Positions 7,713-16,907 are shown, counted from the stretch's first letter. The stretch is 59,378 nucleotides of DNA from Melioribacter roseus (GCA_020723165.1 DYJK01000007.1:1-59378); one strand, 5' to 3'. Program-made: numbers and translations. The notes: generated from the sequence alone by a model not told the origin.

Positions 7713-8933
7713 TCATTCACTCCTTAATGCATTTATCGGATCGAGCAAAGAAGCTCTATGAGCCGGATAAACACCGAAGAACAAACCGATAGCCATTGAA
7801 AAACCGAATGATAACATAATGGATGTTAATGAGATTACAATGTTCCAATCCAAAATATATTTTATTGAAAGCGATACAATAATTCCAATAATTATTCCGA
7901 TTATTCCTCCGCCAATACTTAGGAAAGAGGACTCAAATAAAAATTGTGTGCGGATATCTTTCCGGCGTGCGCCTACCGCTATTCGCAAACCTATTTCATT
8001 AGTCCTTTCTCTTATTGATAGAAGCATAACGGCAAGAATTCCTATCCCTCCTACAATCAATGAGACGCCGGCAATGCTTGCTGTGAGCGTTGTAAAAGTA
8101 TCGCTTGTTTCTTTCTGCGCTTCAATCAAATCAACTTGATTTTGAATTGTAAAATCATCCGGTTTATTTTTTTTATCTAATTTATGCTCCTCTCGTAATA
8201 TTTTTTGTACAGAGGCAGCAGCAATTTCCATATTCTCTTGTTTATTAATTTGTAAATAGACAGAACTGATATATGTTTGATTAAAAACCCTTCTCAAGGC
8301 AGTTCTGATCGGTATAATTATCTGGTCATCCTGATCTGTTCCGTACATATCAACACCTTTAGACTCAAGCACACCGATTACTTTAAAAGGAACTTTGCCA
8401 ATTCTAATTGTCGCATTTATCGGATCGTCATCCCCAAAAATATTTTTAACTACACTAGCGCCAATCACAGCAACTCTCATTGAAGCTCTCTCTTCCATAT
8501 CAGTAAAAAAAACGCCCTTCTCAATCTTAAAATTTCTTACTAAAGTAAAATTTGGGGATGAACCTACAATAGTTGTGTTTGTAATAAGATTACCGTATTT
8601 AACTTGTATCTTTTTAGTTTGAATTGGTACTGTACCGGTAACTGAATTTATATTTTTTTCGATTACGTCAACATCTTCCAAAGTTAAAGTTGCTACACTT
8701 CCCCTAAATTGTCTGCCGCCGGTTGTTTTAATTTCACCGGCATTAACAATTACCAGATTAGTTCCCATTGCCTCAATTTTAGAGACAACTTCTTCCTCAG
8801 CGCCGTTACCTATTGCAATCATTATAATTACTGCCGAAACACCTACAATTATTCCGAGAAGCGCAAGCACTGTTCTAAGTTTATGCGCAAGTAATGTCTT
8901 CTGCGATATTTTTAAACTTCGATATATCTTCAT
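7713..8933 (-). CDS. MacB-type ABC transporter permease (second of two)
   Basis: 406 residues. Typical MacB/FtsX permease: a cytoplasmic start SLKISQKTLLAHKLRTVLALLG, one membrane helix (about 19-42), a periplasmic MacB core domain (about 45-270), then three C-terminal helices with the conserved RTNEIGLRIAVGARRKDI segment between the first two. It lacks the ATPase half fused in E. coli MacB; the ATPase is the separate gene at 10160. With the permease at 8952 it likely forms a heterodimer that couples to the MacA-type adaptor and TolC encoded upstream. Last gene of the operon. Confidence 0.9.
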   Translation of the reverse strand: MKIYRSLKISQKTLLAHKLRTVLALLGIIVGVSAVIIMIAIGNGAEEEVVSKIEAMGTNLVIVNAGEIKTTGGRQFRGSVATLTLEDVDVIEKNINSVTGTVPIQTKKIQVKYGNLITNTTIVGSSPNFTLVRNFKIEKGVFFTDMEERASMRVAVIGASVVKNIFGDDDPINATIRIGKVPFKVIGVLESKGVDMYGTDQDDQIIIPIRTALRRVFNQTYISSVYLQINKQENMEIAAASVQKILREEHKLDKKNKPDDFTIQNQVDLIEAQKETSDTFTTLTASIAGVSLIVGGIGILAVMLLSIRERTNEIGLRIAVGARRKDIRTQFLFESSFLSIGGGIIGIIIGIIVSLSIKYILDWNIVISLTSIMLSFGFSMAIGLFFGVYPAHRASLLDPINALRSE

Positions 8934-8951
8934 TATCTTTTTCTGTTAAGT

Positions 8952-10163
8952 CTAAGACCTCAACGCTTCAATCGGATCCAAAGATGATGCTCTTTTAGCC
9001 GGCTGCATTCCAGCAATCAATCCCACTAAACTGGAGAATATTATTCCGGTAAGAATTCCTTCCCAAGAATAAGAAGCCGGCATATCTGTGATTATGCTTA
9101 GAATTTTCGCTCCGGCAAAACCTAAAACAATTCCTATTACTCCACCGATGAAAGTAACCATAATAGTTTCAATTAAAAATTGTTTCTGAATATCTTTTTT
9201 GCGAGCTCCTACAGCTTTACGTAAACCAATTTCGTTTTTCCTTTCACTGACCGATATTAACATTATGTTAGTTATTACAAATCCACCGGCTATTAGTGAA
9301 ATTCCGGCTACAAGGACAAGAAACAGATTAAAAGTTCCGGCAACTTTTTCAGCGAATTGCGTTACTTCTGTCGGTGTAATAATTCGAAAATCGTCGGGCT
9401 CGCCTTCAGCTAATTTATGTCGTTCCCTCAAAGTTGATTTTATATCTGCCACAATATTTTCATCGATTGATTCAACGTTAATTTTGATCCCGGATAGATA
9501 ATCTATATTTGCAGTTCTTCGCATCAATGTTTGAAGCGGAATAAATATTCTATTATCCATATCCCCGCCGCTCGGACTAGTGCCGCGAGCTTCCATTATT
9601 CCGATAACTTCGAAAGGCACGTTGCCAATGCGGATTCGTTCGCCGATAGGATTCATATCTCCGAATAATTCTTTTTGTACTGTAGGTGCAATAACGCAAA
9701 CACGCGCCATATGTGAATCGTCTTCAGAAGAAATAAATCTTCCTTTACTTACATCGATATTCCAAACAGAAGTATAAAAGGATGTAACACCTTGTACTGA
9801 AGGATTGGAAGAAATTTCCTGATACTTAATGGTTGCATCGGGCATACGGCTGAAGGGTGAGATTTCCATAATGCCCGGAATATTTGAAACAAGAACTTCA
9901 GCATCTGCAAGAGTTAATGTTGTAGTCGGCGCACCCGATTCACCTCCCATTAATTGAGTTCCGCCGCCGGAGAATACCATAATACTTTCAAACCCAAATT
10001 TCTTAACACGTTCCATTACGCGCTCTTCCGCCCCAAGACCTACAGAAATAACCATAGTAATTGCCATTATACCAATGACAATTCCTATCATCATAAAGAA
10101 GGTGCGCATTTTATTTTTGCTCAATCCTCTTAAAGCTGTTTTAATTATTCTTTCTGTTTTCAT
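8952..10163 (-). CDS. MacB-type ABC transporter permease (first of two)
   Basis: 403 residues, same architecture as its neighbour: N-terminal membrane helix (about 19-43), periplasmic MacB core domain, three C-terminal helices and the SERKNEIGLRKAVGARKKDI coupling segment. The ATG overlaps the stop codon of the ATPase gene by four bases, which indicates translational coupling. The two permeases are clear paralogues but differ throughout the periplasmic part, so a heterodimer is more likely than two homodimers. Substrate is unknown; MacAB systems export macrolides, peptides, lipopeptides or heme-related molecules. Confidence 0.9.
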   Translation of the reverse strand: MKTERIIKTALRGLSKNKMRTFFMMIGIVIGIMAITMVISVGLGAEERVMERVKKFGFESIMVFSGGGTQLMGGESGAPTTTLTLADAEVLVSNIPGIMEISPFSRMPDATIKYQEISSNPSVQGVTSFYTSVWNIDVSKGRFISSEDDSHMARVCVIAPTVQKELFGDMNPIGERIRIGNVPFEVIGIMEARGTSPSGGDMDNRIFIPLQTLMRRTANIDYLSGIKINVESIDENIVADIKSTLRERHKLAEGEPDDFRIITPTEVTQFAEKVAGTFNLFLVLVAGISLIAGGFVITNIMLISVSERKNEIGLRKAVGARKKDIQKQFLIETIMVTFIGGVIGIVLGFAGAKILSIITDMPASYSWEGILTGIIFSSLVGLIAGMQPAKRASSLDPIEALRS

Positions 10164-10903
10164 TTCAGATTCTCCGTAGTTTTACCGAGAGTTAACAACT
10201 CATCTTTTGCCTGACGAATGTTTTCATTTTTTTCATCGCTTACAATTTTGCCGTCCGTAATTTTAATTATCCTTTCGGCATACTCAGCTATATCTTGTTC
10301 GTGTGTAACAATTACAATTGTTACACCGGTTTTATTTAATTTCTGGAAAAGATTCATTATCTCGTAGCTTGATGTTGTGTCAAGGTTCCCGGTTGGCTCA
10401 TCGGCAAAAATTATTTCCGGCTCATTTACTAAAGCCCTCGCAATCGCAACTCTTTGCTGCTGTCCTCCGGAAAGTTCACCCGGTTGATGATCTAATCTAT
10501 CACCTAATCCTACTTTTATTAATGCTGTTTTTGCGAGATCGGTTAAATTATCTCTATCGGAATAAATCAACGGGAGTTCAACATTTTCTAACGCGTTGGT
10601 CCGTTGCAATAAATTAAATGACTGGAAAACAAATCCGATTTTTTTGTTTCTTATCTTCGCAAGAGTTTCATCATCTAATTTATTTATCTCTTCGCCATCA
10701 AGTAATAATTTCCCTTCAGTTGGTCTGTCTAAAAATCCCAAGATGTTCATCAAAGTAGATTTGCCTGAACCTGAAGCACCCATTATTGCAATAAATTCTC
10801 CTTTCTCAAACTCAGCTGTAACATTCCTTAGAGCATAAACCGGAACATTATTATTTTTCTGATAAACCTTTGAAAGGTTTACCGCTTGAACTACTGGTTG
10901 CAT
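10160..10903 (-). CDS. MacB/LolD-type ABC transporter ATP-binding protein
   Basis: 247 residues, cytoplasmic ATPase that powers the two permeases downstream. Complete motif set: Walker A GASGSGKS (42-49), Q-loop FQSFNLL, signature LSGGQQQR, Walker B IIFADEP, D-loop GNLD, H-loop VTHEQD. A C-terminal extension of about 25 residues (from VSDEKNEN) is rich in charged residues and slightly longer than the usual family end. Start ATG has GGAGAC upstream. Operon member between the lipoprotein gene and the permeases. Confidence 0.93.
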   Translation of the reverse strand: MQPVVQAVNLSKVYQKNNNVPVYALRNVTAEFEKGEFIAIMGASGSGKSTLMNILGFLDRPTEGKLLLDGEEINKLDDETLAKIRNKKIGFVFQSFNLLQRTNALENVELPLIYSDRDNLTDLAKTALIKVGLGDRLDHQPGELSGGQQQRVAIARALVNEPEIIFADEPTGNLDTTSSYEIMNLFQKLNKTGVTIVIVTHEQDIAEYAERIIKITDGKIVSDEKNENIRQAKDELLTLGKTTENLK

Positions 10904-10943
10904 AATTTATGTCTCCTGATTTTTTATTTTATTCATAAACTTT

Positions 10944-11783
10944 TTATTTCAAATCTTGTGCATCACTACTCTCAACTGTCTTATTCCCATCAGCAAGTGA
11001 TAAACTTACCCAGAATTTTATCGGCTCTAACATATCCTTCATTGCACTTTGATTGCCGCGTCCCATACCGCCACCTTTACCCATCATTCCACCGCCTTTA
11101 CCACCGCCCATCATTCCACCGGAAGATTTTTTATCCATCATACTTTGTTTGTCTATCTCGCCGGTTTCAATGCCAACATTAATTTTACTGCCCGGAATAA
11201 TTTTTAATTCAGATATTGAACCAATGGGAGATGTTAACGGTATTTTCATTTCGTAAACAAATGTGCCATTAGTATCTTTTAGAGCAAAATTAATGTTATA
11301 CGGATTGCCCAAAGAATACTCGAACTGATTGCGACCGACTGAAGAAATAATCTCAAATTCTTTCAACATAATTTTAGATTTTTCTTTTAACCTCTTTTCT
11401 CTTTCTTCCGGCGTTCCCCAATCTGCCGGATCATATAATTGAGATTTATTCCAATCCATCATTCCGATTGGATAATGAATTCCGAAGCTTTTTTCTTCAT
11501 CAGCGGAAGGATCAATCCAAACCGTTAATCCGTTGCTGAATATTTTCTGTTTCACTTGATTATCAATAGTCTTAAAAACTAAATAAAGATATTCGGAATC
11601 ATTTCTTACGCCAAATGCCATTTTTTCATCTTTAAGAAAGTTGTAACTGCCGGACCATTCATTATCTAATCCATCTATTTCGATATTTTGTTTTGACCAC
11701 TTACTATTAAGCTGAACTGTTGCACAGCTGCTAAAAACAATAGCTGATAGAAATGCGTATGCAATCATTTTAATTCTACTCAT
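10944..11783 (-). CDS. Lipoprotein with CBM9-like fold and Met/Gly-rich segment
   Basis: 279 residues. Lipoprotein signal peptide with lipobox FSSC (Cys about 20). After it, IEIDGLDNEWSGS is the opening signature of CBM9-like beta-sandwich domains (also common in cytochrome-associated proteins), and the domain continues to about residue 200. Then comes a low-complexity stretch near 215-245 built from GGMMGGG, GGGMMGKGGG and GRGN repeats, and a final strand KFWVSLSLAD that may close the sandwich. The Met cluster could bind soft metals such as copper or silver, but this is inference. The gene lies inside a sigma/anti-sigma-led efflux operon, between a small protein gene and the MacB ATPase gene. 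Confidence 0.65.
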   Translation of the reverse strand: MSRIKMIAYAFLSAIVFSSCATVQLNSKWSKQNIEIDGLDNEWSGSYNFLKDEKMAFGVRNDSEYLYLVFKTIDNQVKQKIFSNGLTVWIDPSADEEKSFGIHYPIGMMDWNKSQLYDPADWGTPEEREKRLKEKSKIMLKEFEIISSVGRNQFEYSLGNPYNINFALKDTNGTFVYEMKIPLTSPIGSISELKIIPGSKINVGIETGEIDKQSMMDKKSSGGMMGGGKGGGMMGKGGGMGRGNQSAMKDMLEPIKFWVSLSLADGNKTVESSDAQDLK

Positions 11784-11806
11784 TAATATTCTCCTTTTAC
11801 AATTTC

Positions 11807-12235
11807 TTAATTAACAACCTTATAATTACTATGATGTATTTCAAATGGTATTTCTGAGTTTGTAACATATTGATTAATAAATTCTTCCAATTCAACAAAG
11901 AACCATTGTTTGGACAGATTATTTTTTTGTGCAGTATTCGCAAGCCACTGTATCTGAAGTAGATTCAGAATTCCATCAGAGAGGGCAAGATGTATTCCAT
12001 CTTTTATAAAACTTTCCGCAATAAGAAAATCAGAGAACATCGGAGGTTCTTCAACAATATTCATATTTTCTAACAAATTCTTCAAAGAGATATCAACATA
12101 TTCCTGGTTGAAATCCAATACGGTAGCTATTCTTTTTACCTTTCTACTTGCAGATTCGGTTACGGTCTTATTCTTTTTAATTAAAACCAGAAGCCCTCTA
12201 AAATAATTGCTCTTATCAATGAGGTTAAATTTCAT
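11807..12235 (-). CDS. Small cytoplasmic protein of unknown function in the macAB-like operon
   Basis: 142 residues from the ATG at 12235, chosen because GGGAGAA lies just before it; the frame is open for 21 more codons upstream but without a ribosome site. No signal peptide or membrane helix. Predicted mostly helical; it begins MKFNLIDKSNYFRGLLVLI and contains a segment (FLIAESFIKDGIHLALSDGILNLLQIQWLANTA) that loosely recalls TerB-like helical proteins, though I would not assign it. Its position inside an export operon, flanked by secreted proteins, makes a regulatory or chaperone role possible. I do not recognise a family. Confidence 0.6.
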   Translation of the reverse strand: MKFNLIDKSNYFRGLLVLIKKNKTVTESASRKVKRIATVLDFNQEYVDISLKNLLENMNIVEEPPMFSDFLIAESFIKDGIHLALSDGILNLLQIQWLANTAQKNNLSKQWFFVELEEFINQYVTNSEIPFEIHHSNYKVVN

Positions 12236-12352
12236 AATGTTCTCCCTTTTTTTATAATTAATATTTGAATAGGGTGCTTCGTAACAAAACGGTAACATTT
12301 ATAAAATATTCCTCCTTATTAAAATGATTTTTATTGTTTGTATCCAGGATTT

Positions 12353-12769
12353 CTAATTCATTCTTTTTGATTTACTCATAAGATTTGGCTTTTCAATTTC
12401 ATTGAATATTTCAAGCTGATTCTTGTTTAACGATTGTTCAATTTGTTTTATCAATCCATTAATTTCATTTTGTCTTTCCGCACGTTCTTCCATCATTTTT
12501 TCTCTCATTGACGGATCAGGCATTCCCATAGATTGCATATTTGAGCGCATTTCTTTTGCAATTTTTTGACTTTGTTCAATTATGATTTTGATTTCATTTA
12601 TCAATGGTTTAATTGTTATTTGTTGTTCAAGATCCAGTTTCAAATAACTCTTAACCTCTTCATAATTCAGTAAATTTACTTTTGAAGATTCATTTTGCTG
12701 TGCAGATAAAACACTACCAAAAAGCAATGCAGCTAAAAACAGAGCCATAATTAATTTTTCACTTTTCAT
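12353..12769 (-). CDS. Spy/CpxP-like periplasmic protein
   Basis: 138 residues: signal peptide (about 1-23, ending VLSAQ) followed by a nearly all-helical, highly charged domain with Glu, Lys, Gln and Met, as in Spy/CpxP (LTxxQ) chaperones. KLDLEQQITIKPL and LNKNQLEIFNEI stand where the paired LTxxQ-type motifs occur. A Met/Pro patch (QSMGMPDPSMREKMM) might contact metals. These proteins work as periplasmic chaperones or stress sensors. It is one of three proteins of this kind in the window and lies directly after the MacA-type adaptor gene. Confidence 0.6.
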   Translation of the reverse strand: MKSEKLIMALFLAALLFGSVLSAQQNESSKVNLLNYEEVKSYLKLDLEQQITIKPLINEIKIIIEQSQKIAKEMRSNMQSMGMPDPSMREKMMEERAERQNEINGLIKQIEQSLNKNQLEIFNEIEKPNLMSKSKRMN

Positions 12770-12797
12770 TTAAATGCTCCTATTTCTAAAATTAAAT

Positions 12798-13853
12798 TTA
12801 TTGAATAACCACTTTTTCACCTTCTCTTACACCTTCCAAAATTTCAATATAACCGTTGGAAGAATACCCAGTTTTTACAATTCGTTGATCCATATTCCCG
12901 TTGTTATCCAGAACAGTTACAACAGTTTTACCTTGATCGCGCTTAATTGCTTTATTAGGTACGGTCAATACATTCTCTTTTTTCTCAAGATAAATCGTAA
13001 CGGTAACTGTCATCTCCGGTCGTAATATTTTTTCTTTGAAATCTGTTATCTTTAATGTGGTGACATAATTAACCACGTTATCCTGGATCACTGCTTTTGG
13101 ATAGATCGCTGTGACAACGCCTTCAAAATCAATATCGGAATAAGTATCAACTGTAAAAGTTGCTGATTGGTTTTCTTTTATTCTGCCAATATCTGTTGCA
13201 TCAACGTAAGCCCACACTTCGAGCCGTGCCAGATCTATTATTGTAACAAAAGTTGGAGCGGCAAAGCTTGCTGCAACTGTTTCACCTTTCTGTGTTGAAA
13301 CAGAGGCAACAATTCCGGAAATAGGTGCTGTTATTTTTGTGTACTCTAATTGAACTTTAGCAAAATCAAGATTTGCCTGAGCTTGCTCTAACTGGGCTTT
13401 GTTTATTTCGAAAGTTTTTTCGGCAAGGTCTAATTGATTCTGCGAAATAAAATTTTGTTTGTGTAATGATTTTTGTCTTTCGAAGTCCAGCTTCGCATAT
13501 TCAAAATTTGCGCGCGCATTTTGAAGAGATGCAAGGGATTGATTGTATTTTGCTTCAAGTTCAGAAGGTTCTAACTCAGCTATGATCTGACCCTTCTTTA
13601 CATAGTCGCTTACATTTGCGTGCAGACTTTTTACCAGTCCGGAAACACGCGAACCAACTCGAACTTCGGCTCCGACCATTGGTTTTATTATCCCGGTTGC
13701 AAGAACGCTTGAACCGATATCGCGCTTTGTTACTACAGCCGTTTGAAGTTTATCATCATTCTTATTCGCATTTGAGAAAGCAGAACTAACAACAAAATAA
13801 AAAGCAACTAATGTTATTATACTTCCAAAGATTATGTACCATTTATTTTTCAC
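12798..13853 (-). CDS. MacA/HlyD-type periplasmic adaptor (membrane fusion protein)
   Basis: 351 residues. N-terminal membrane anchor (about 6-25), a biotinyl-lipoyl-like domain around RVSGLVKSLHANVSDYVKKGQ, an alpha-helical hairpin (about 105-175, LEAKYNQSLASLQNARANFEYAK to LEQAQANLDFAK), the second lipoyl half TAPISGIVASVSTQKGETV, and beta-barrel plus membrane-proximal domains to the end. It links the MacB-type permeases to TolC and spans the periplasm. Its ATG overlaps the stop of the TolC gene by four bases, so adaptor and channel are made together. Confidence 0.92.
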   Translation of the reverse strand: MKNKWYIIFGSIITLVAFYFVVSSAFSNANKNDDKLQTAVVTKRDIGSSVLATGIIKPMVGAEVRVGSRVSGLVKSLHANVSDYVKKGQIIAELEPSELEAKYNQSLASLQNARANFEYAKLDFERQKSLHKQNFISQNQLDLAEKTFEINKAQLEQAQANLDFAKVQLEYTKITAPISGIVASVSTQKGETVAASFAAPTFVTIIDLARLEVWAYVDATDIGRIKENQSATFTVDTYSDIDFEGVVTAIYPKAVIQDNVVNYVTTLKITDFKEKILRPEMTVTVTIYLEKKENVLTVPNKAIKRDQGKTVVTVLDNNGNMDQRIVKTGYSSNGYIEILEGVREGEKVVIQ

Positions 13854-15205
13854 TTCAAGATCTCCTCAATATTTTTAATTCCAACTACCCGTTTAAGCGA
13901 AGCTACAGATATTCCGTAATCCGCAAGTGCTTGAATATAACTTTCTTCTGCGGTTACAAGATTTGTTTGTGCATCAACCAAAGAGAGCATTGAACCAACT
14001 CCTTCTTTGTATTCACCTTCGGCAATTCGCAAGTTTTCCAAAGCATTTTCATAGAAAATTTTTGTGTTATCAATACGTTCGACCGATTCTTTCACACTTA
14101 GATAGGCATTCCAGATCTCAAGAATAATTTGATTGCGAAGAGATAAATCCTGTTGTTCTAGATTTTTTAACATTATTTTTTCTTCATCAACCTTAGCTTC
14201 ACTTGAAAAACCATTAAATATCGGGAAGTTCAAGCTCAATCCAACGAATGAATTAGCGCGTAAATCGGCAGTGGTTTCTCCGGCAAAATTATAATTTGCA
14301 TCAAGAGAAAGAGTGGGGAAGTACTCACTTCTAGCAATGGTCAAATAAGATTGCTGTGCATTCATTTGACTTTTTGTTCTAACTATCTCGGGTCGGTTTT
14401 GATAAGCAGTTTCGATCAATTCTGTAATGTTCTCTTGTATGGATAAAGAATCGTTCAACTTTCGGTAAGTTGAGGTTTCAAGATTATCAATAATGCTAAT
14501 TAGATTTGAAGCAGAATTACCAAGTAAAGTATTTAAGTTGCCCATTGCAGCTAATTTTGCATTACGCGCACGAATGAGAGCTAGTTCCGAATTTGAATAC
14601 TCAACTTTTGCTTTTAATAAATCTGACTGAGATGCAAGCCCGTTTTTATATCTTGCATCAGCAAAGTCTAAATATAAATTAGAGCGTTCAACGGCTTTTT
14701 CTGTAGTTTTAACAATCCTCTCTGCTTGCAGAAGCTTGTAATACGATTCTGTTACATTCAAAATCAAGTCTTCAGTGTTAACTGAGTGCTGGGCAATATT
14801 AGCATTATAATTTTCATTGGCAGCATCAACTGCAGCTGTAGTTTTGAATCCCTGAAAAATAGTATAACGAGATGAAAGCCCGGCACTGAGATTATCATTG
14901 CTGATTAAGCTGCCACTTTGATTCTCTGAATAATTTCGATTAGCAGATGTATTAAAACTTAAGCTGGGATATAAACTGCTCTTTGATTCTTTTATCTTTA
15001 ACCGGCTTTCTTCAACATAATAAGATGAAGATTTTATTCCCGGATTGTTTTGCTGTGCTGTCTGAATACATTCTTCGAGCGATAATACATTACTTTTATT
15101 TTGAGCATTTATAACTGATGTAAAAAATAATAGCGTAAATAGAAATTTTGTGATTACCCGACTGTTAATCGCCCGTAAATTTAATTTTATTTTCAATGTA
15201 TTCAT
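13850..15205 (-). CDS. TolC-family outer-membrane efflux channel
   Basis: 451 residues with a signal peptide (about 1-34, ending INAQ) and the two internally repeated OEP halves typical of TolC: LSLEECIQTAQQNNPGIKSS opens the first and ENITELIETAYQNRPEIVRTKSQ opens the second. Long amphipathic helices alternate with short barrel strands (SLSFNTSANR, TLSLDANYNF). It forms a trimeric channel in the outer membrane. Start and stop codons overlap with the genes on both sides (four bases each), fixing it in the sigma-factor-led operon. Confidence 0.92.
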   Translation of the reverse strand: MNTLKIKLNLRAINSRVITKFLFTLLFFTSVINAQNKSNVLSLEECIQTAQQNNPGIKSSSYYVEESRLKIKESKSSLYPSLSFNTSANRNYSENQSGSLISNDNLSAGLSSRYTIFQGFKTTAAVDAANENYNANIAQHSVNTEDLILNVTESYYKLLQAERIVKTTEKAVERSNLYLDFADARYKNGLASQSDLLKAKVEYSNSELALIRARNAKLAAMGNLNTLLGNSASNLISIIDNLETSTYRKLNDSLSIQENITELIETAYQNRPEIVRTKSQMNAQQSYLTIARSEYFPTLSLDANYNFAGETTADLRANSFVGLSLNFPIFNGFSSEAKVDEEKIMLKNLEQQDLSLRNQIILEIWNAYLSVKESVERIDNTKIFYENALENLRIAEGEYKEGVGSMLSLVDAQTNLVTAEESYIQALADYGISVASLKRVVGIKNIEEILK

Positions 15206-15720
15206 TTAATATCCTCTTGATTAATAGGGAAGTTTCGCAAACCTGAATTTTGCCTCATACCTATGAAACGCTCGGACACAATAGAATAAAATTTTTCGGC
15301 TTGTTCTGCAGTTAATATCTTCTTGAATTTAATTAAATGCTTTACAACCCATCTTTGGGTTTCATTTTGTAAGTCGCCGAAACGAGAGAGTAACTGATCA
15401 ATTTCTTTGCTTTCGTTTTCATTTTTCCAAATTTCTTTTATCATTCTTTGTCTAATTTTTTGTGCTTCGTTATCAAGACTATCAAGCCGGGAATGAAATT
15501 CAATTCTGATAGATTCAAACTCTTCAATCTGTTCGGGTGTCAATTTTAGCTCTTCTTTCATCTGCTGAAATCTCTTCGCTCTCATCTCTTCGTTTACCGG
15601 GAATCCCTGGAAGCTGCGTACTTTTTCTTGTTTCAATTTCAAATAGACAATTGTTACTAACGAGGATATGTTAACAATAGTAATAACAGCAATCAGATAA
15701 ACTGTAATTTTCTTTTTCAT
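15202..15720 (-). CDS. Membrane-anchored Spy/CpxP-like heavy-metal sensor-type protein
   Basis: 172 residues: one N-terminal membrane helix (about 6-28) and a periplasmic helical domain. EELKLTPEQIEEFESIR and ILTAEQAEKFYSI are the two LTxxQ-type motifs of the Spy/CpxP/CnrX-like family; the central part is heavily charged (RQRMIKEIWKNENESKEID). Proteins of this kind, encoded next to ECF sigma and anti-sigma genes, often sense misfolded protein or metal in the periplasm and modulate the anti-sigma factor. GGAGG precedes the ATG, and the ATG overlaps the end of the anti-sigma gene. Confidence 0.75.
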   Translation of the reverse strand: MKKKITVYLIAVITIVNISSLVTIVYLKLKQEKVRSFQGFPVNEEMRAKRFQQMKEELKLTPEQIEEFESIRIEFHSRLDSLDNEAQKIRQRMIKEIWKNENESKEIDQLLSRFGDLQNETQRWVVKHLIKFKKILTAEQAEKFYSIVSERFIGMRQNSGLRNFPINQEDIK

Positions 15721-16202
15721 TTTTTATTAACCTCCGTGTTTGAAGCAAATATAAAAACGTCTTCTGCTATGCTATTTGGGGGTAAAATATCAAAGTAATT
15801 TATTCCGAAGTCGTCTCTGGTAATATTGTTTTTTAGAAAAATATTATTTTCATTTTCGAAGGATGGATTCAAGGCATTTCCTAAACGGGAGCCGGTAAGT
15901 ACTGAAATTATAACAATAACCATCGCTGCTGCTGTTTTCAAAATCTTTTTTTTGTTAAGTCTTAATCCCAAAATCCGGTCGATCCGTTTTTCTTCGAGTC
16001 TGTCCTTCAGTTTATACCATAAAGATTCCGGCGGAAGAACTTGAAATTTCTCTTCGCCATCCCAAAGCTCTTTGATTACTTTAAGTGCGTTTCTACAGCT
16101 TTCACATACAGAAAGATGTTTTTCTATTTTTCCTTTTTCTGTTTCGGGCAGATCGCCGTCAAGATAAAGGATAAATTTTCTGCGGATTTTTTTATGTTTC
16201 AT
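15717..16202 (-). CDS. Zinc-finger (ZAS) anti-sigma factor
   Basis: 161 residues from the ATG at 16202, preferred because AAGGTGAT lies just upstream; a TTG at 16265 overlapping the sigma gene is the alternative. The cytoplasmic N-terminus carries the zinc anti-sigma signature HLSVCESC (H-x3-C-x2-C) preceded by a conserved His near the start. A single membrane helix follows (about 90-110, TAAAMVIVIISVLTGS), then a short periplasmic tail. It should hold the ECF sigma factor encoded just upstream at the membrane until an envelope signal releases it. The Spy-like protein encoded next is a plausible periplasmic signal input. Confidence 0.88.
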   Translation of the reverse strand: MKHKKIRRKFILYLDGDLPETEKGKIEKHLSVCESCRNALKVIKELWDGEEKFQVLPPESLWYKLKDRLEEKRIDRILGLRLNKKKILKTAAAMVIVIISVLTGSRLGNALNPSFENENNIFLKNNITRDDFGINYFDILPPNSIAEDVFIFASNTEVNKK

Positions 16203-16261
16203 ATTATCACCTTTTCTTATACTATTAGACACATAGCTGTTTGTTAACTTGCGCTGGTTAT

Positions 16262-16813
16262 TCAATTATTTTTTAACAAAGAAAGTTTTTTTGCGAGATT
16301 TTCTTTTGCACGGAAGATAAGTGATTCTACAGCCGGTAAGCTTGTTCCCATAATCTCGGCAATTTCCTTGTAAGATTTTTCTTCATAACGGGATAAGATT
16401 AATGCAGTTTTTTGTTTTGCCGGAAGACGATTTAGGGCACGCTGGACAGTATTTTGGATTTCCAATTTTTCTAATGATTTTAACGGAGTACTATTTTCAA
16501 CGGGTGAATCTTTTTCCTCCTCCCAAAAATCAAATGATAAGAATTTTACAATTTTTTTTCTTCTTTGAAAATTTATACAAACATTTACTGCTATACGATA
16601 TATCCAGGTAGACAGTTTTGAATCTGCACGAAACGAATCAATTGAATTAAACACTTTAATAAAAACTTCTTGTGAAGCGTCTTCTGCTTCTTCTTTGCTG
16701 CCAGCCATTTTATAACAGACGTTAAAAATTATTCGAACATATTTATCGTAAACATATTTATATATAAACTCATCCCCATTTTTAAGATGTTCTATTATTT
16801 GTGTTTCATCCAT
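16262..16813 (-). CDS. ECF-family RNA polymerase sigma factor
   Basis: 183 residues. Sigma region 2 about 20-90 (KEEAEDASQEVFIKVFNSIDSF is the core-binding and promoter -10 part) and region 4 about 120-180 (LPAKQKTALILSRYEEKSYKEIAEIMG, then SLPAVESLIFRAKENL recognising the -35). It heads a long run of overlapping or closely spaced genes on the same strand down to 7713, so it most likely drives its own operon. Paired with the adjacent zinc anti-sigma factor, it fits an envelope-stress or metal-responsive switch. Confidence 0.93.
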   Translation of the reverse strand: MDETQIIEHLKNGDEFIYKYVYDKYVRIIFNVCYKMAGSKEEAEDASQEVFIKVFNSIDSFRADSKLSTWIYRIAVNVCINFQRRKKIVKFLSFDFWEEEKDSPVENSTPLKSLEKLEIQNTVQRALNRLPAKQKTALILSRYEEKSYKEIAEIMGTSLPAVESLIFRAKENLAKKLSLLKNN

Positions 16814-16907
16814 TATGCATCCAGCGCTCAGTATAATTAATTAGTTTCAAAAAATAGATTTTTTAACAATTTTCTTTATCATCAATTAAATCAATTTCCT
16901 TTTCAAA

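Noticed and set aside
10318-11256. Open frames on the + strand across the MacB ATPase and lipoprotein genes
   Set aside because: They lie antisense to clearly recognisable proteins, have no ribosome sites and no family likeness, and follow from the codon bias of the real genes.
16203-16265. TTG start of the anti-sigma gene overlapping the sigma gene
   Set aside because: The ATG at 16202 has a good Shine-Dalgarno sequence and gives the usual anti-sigma N-terminus.
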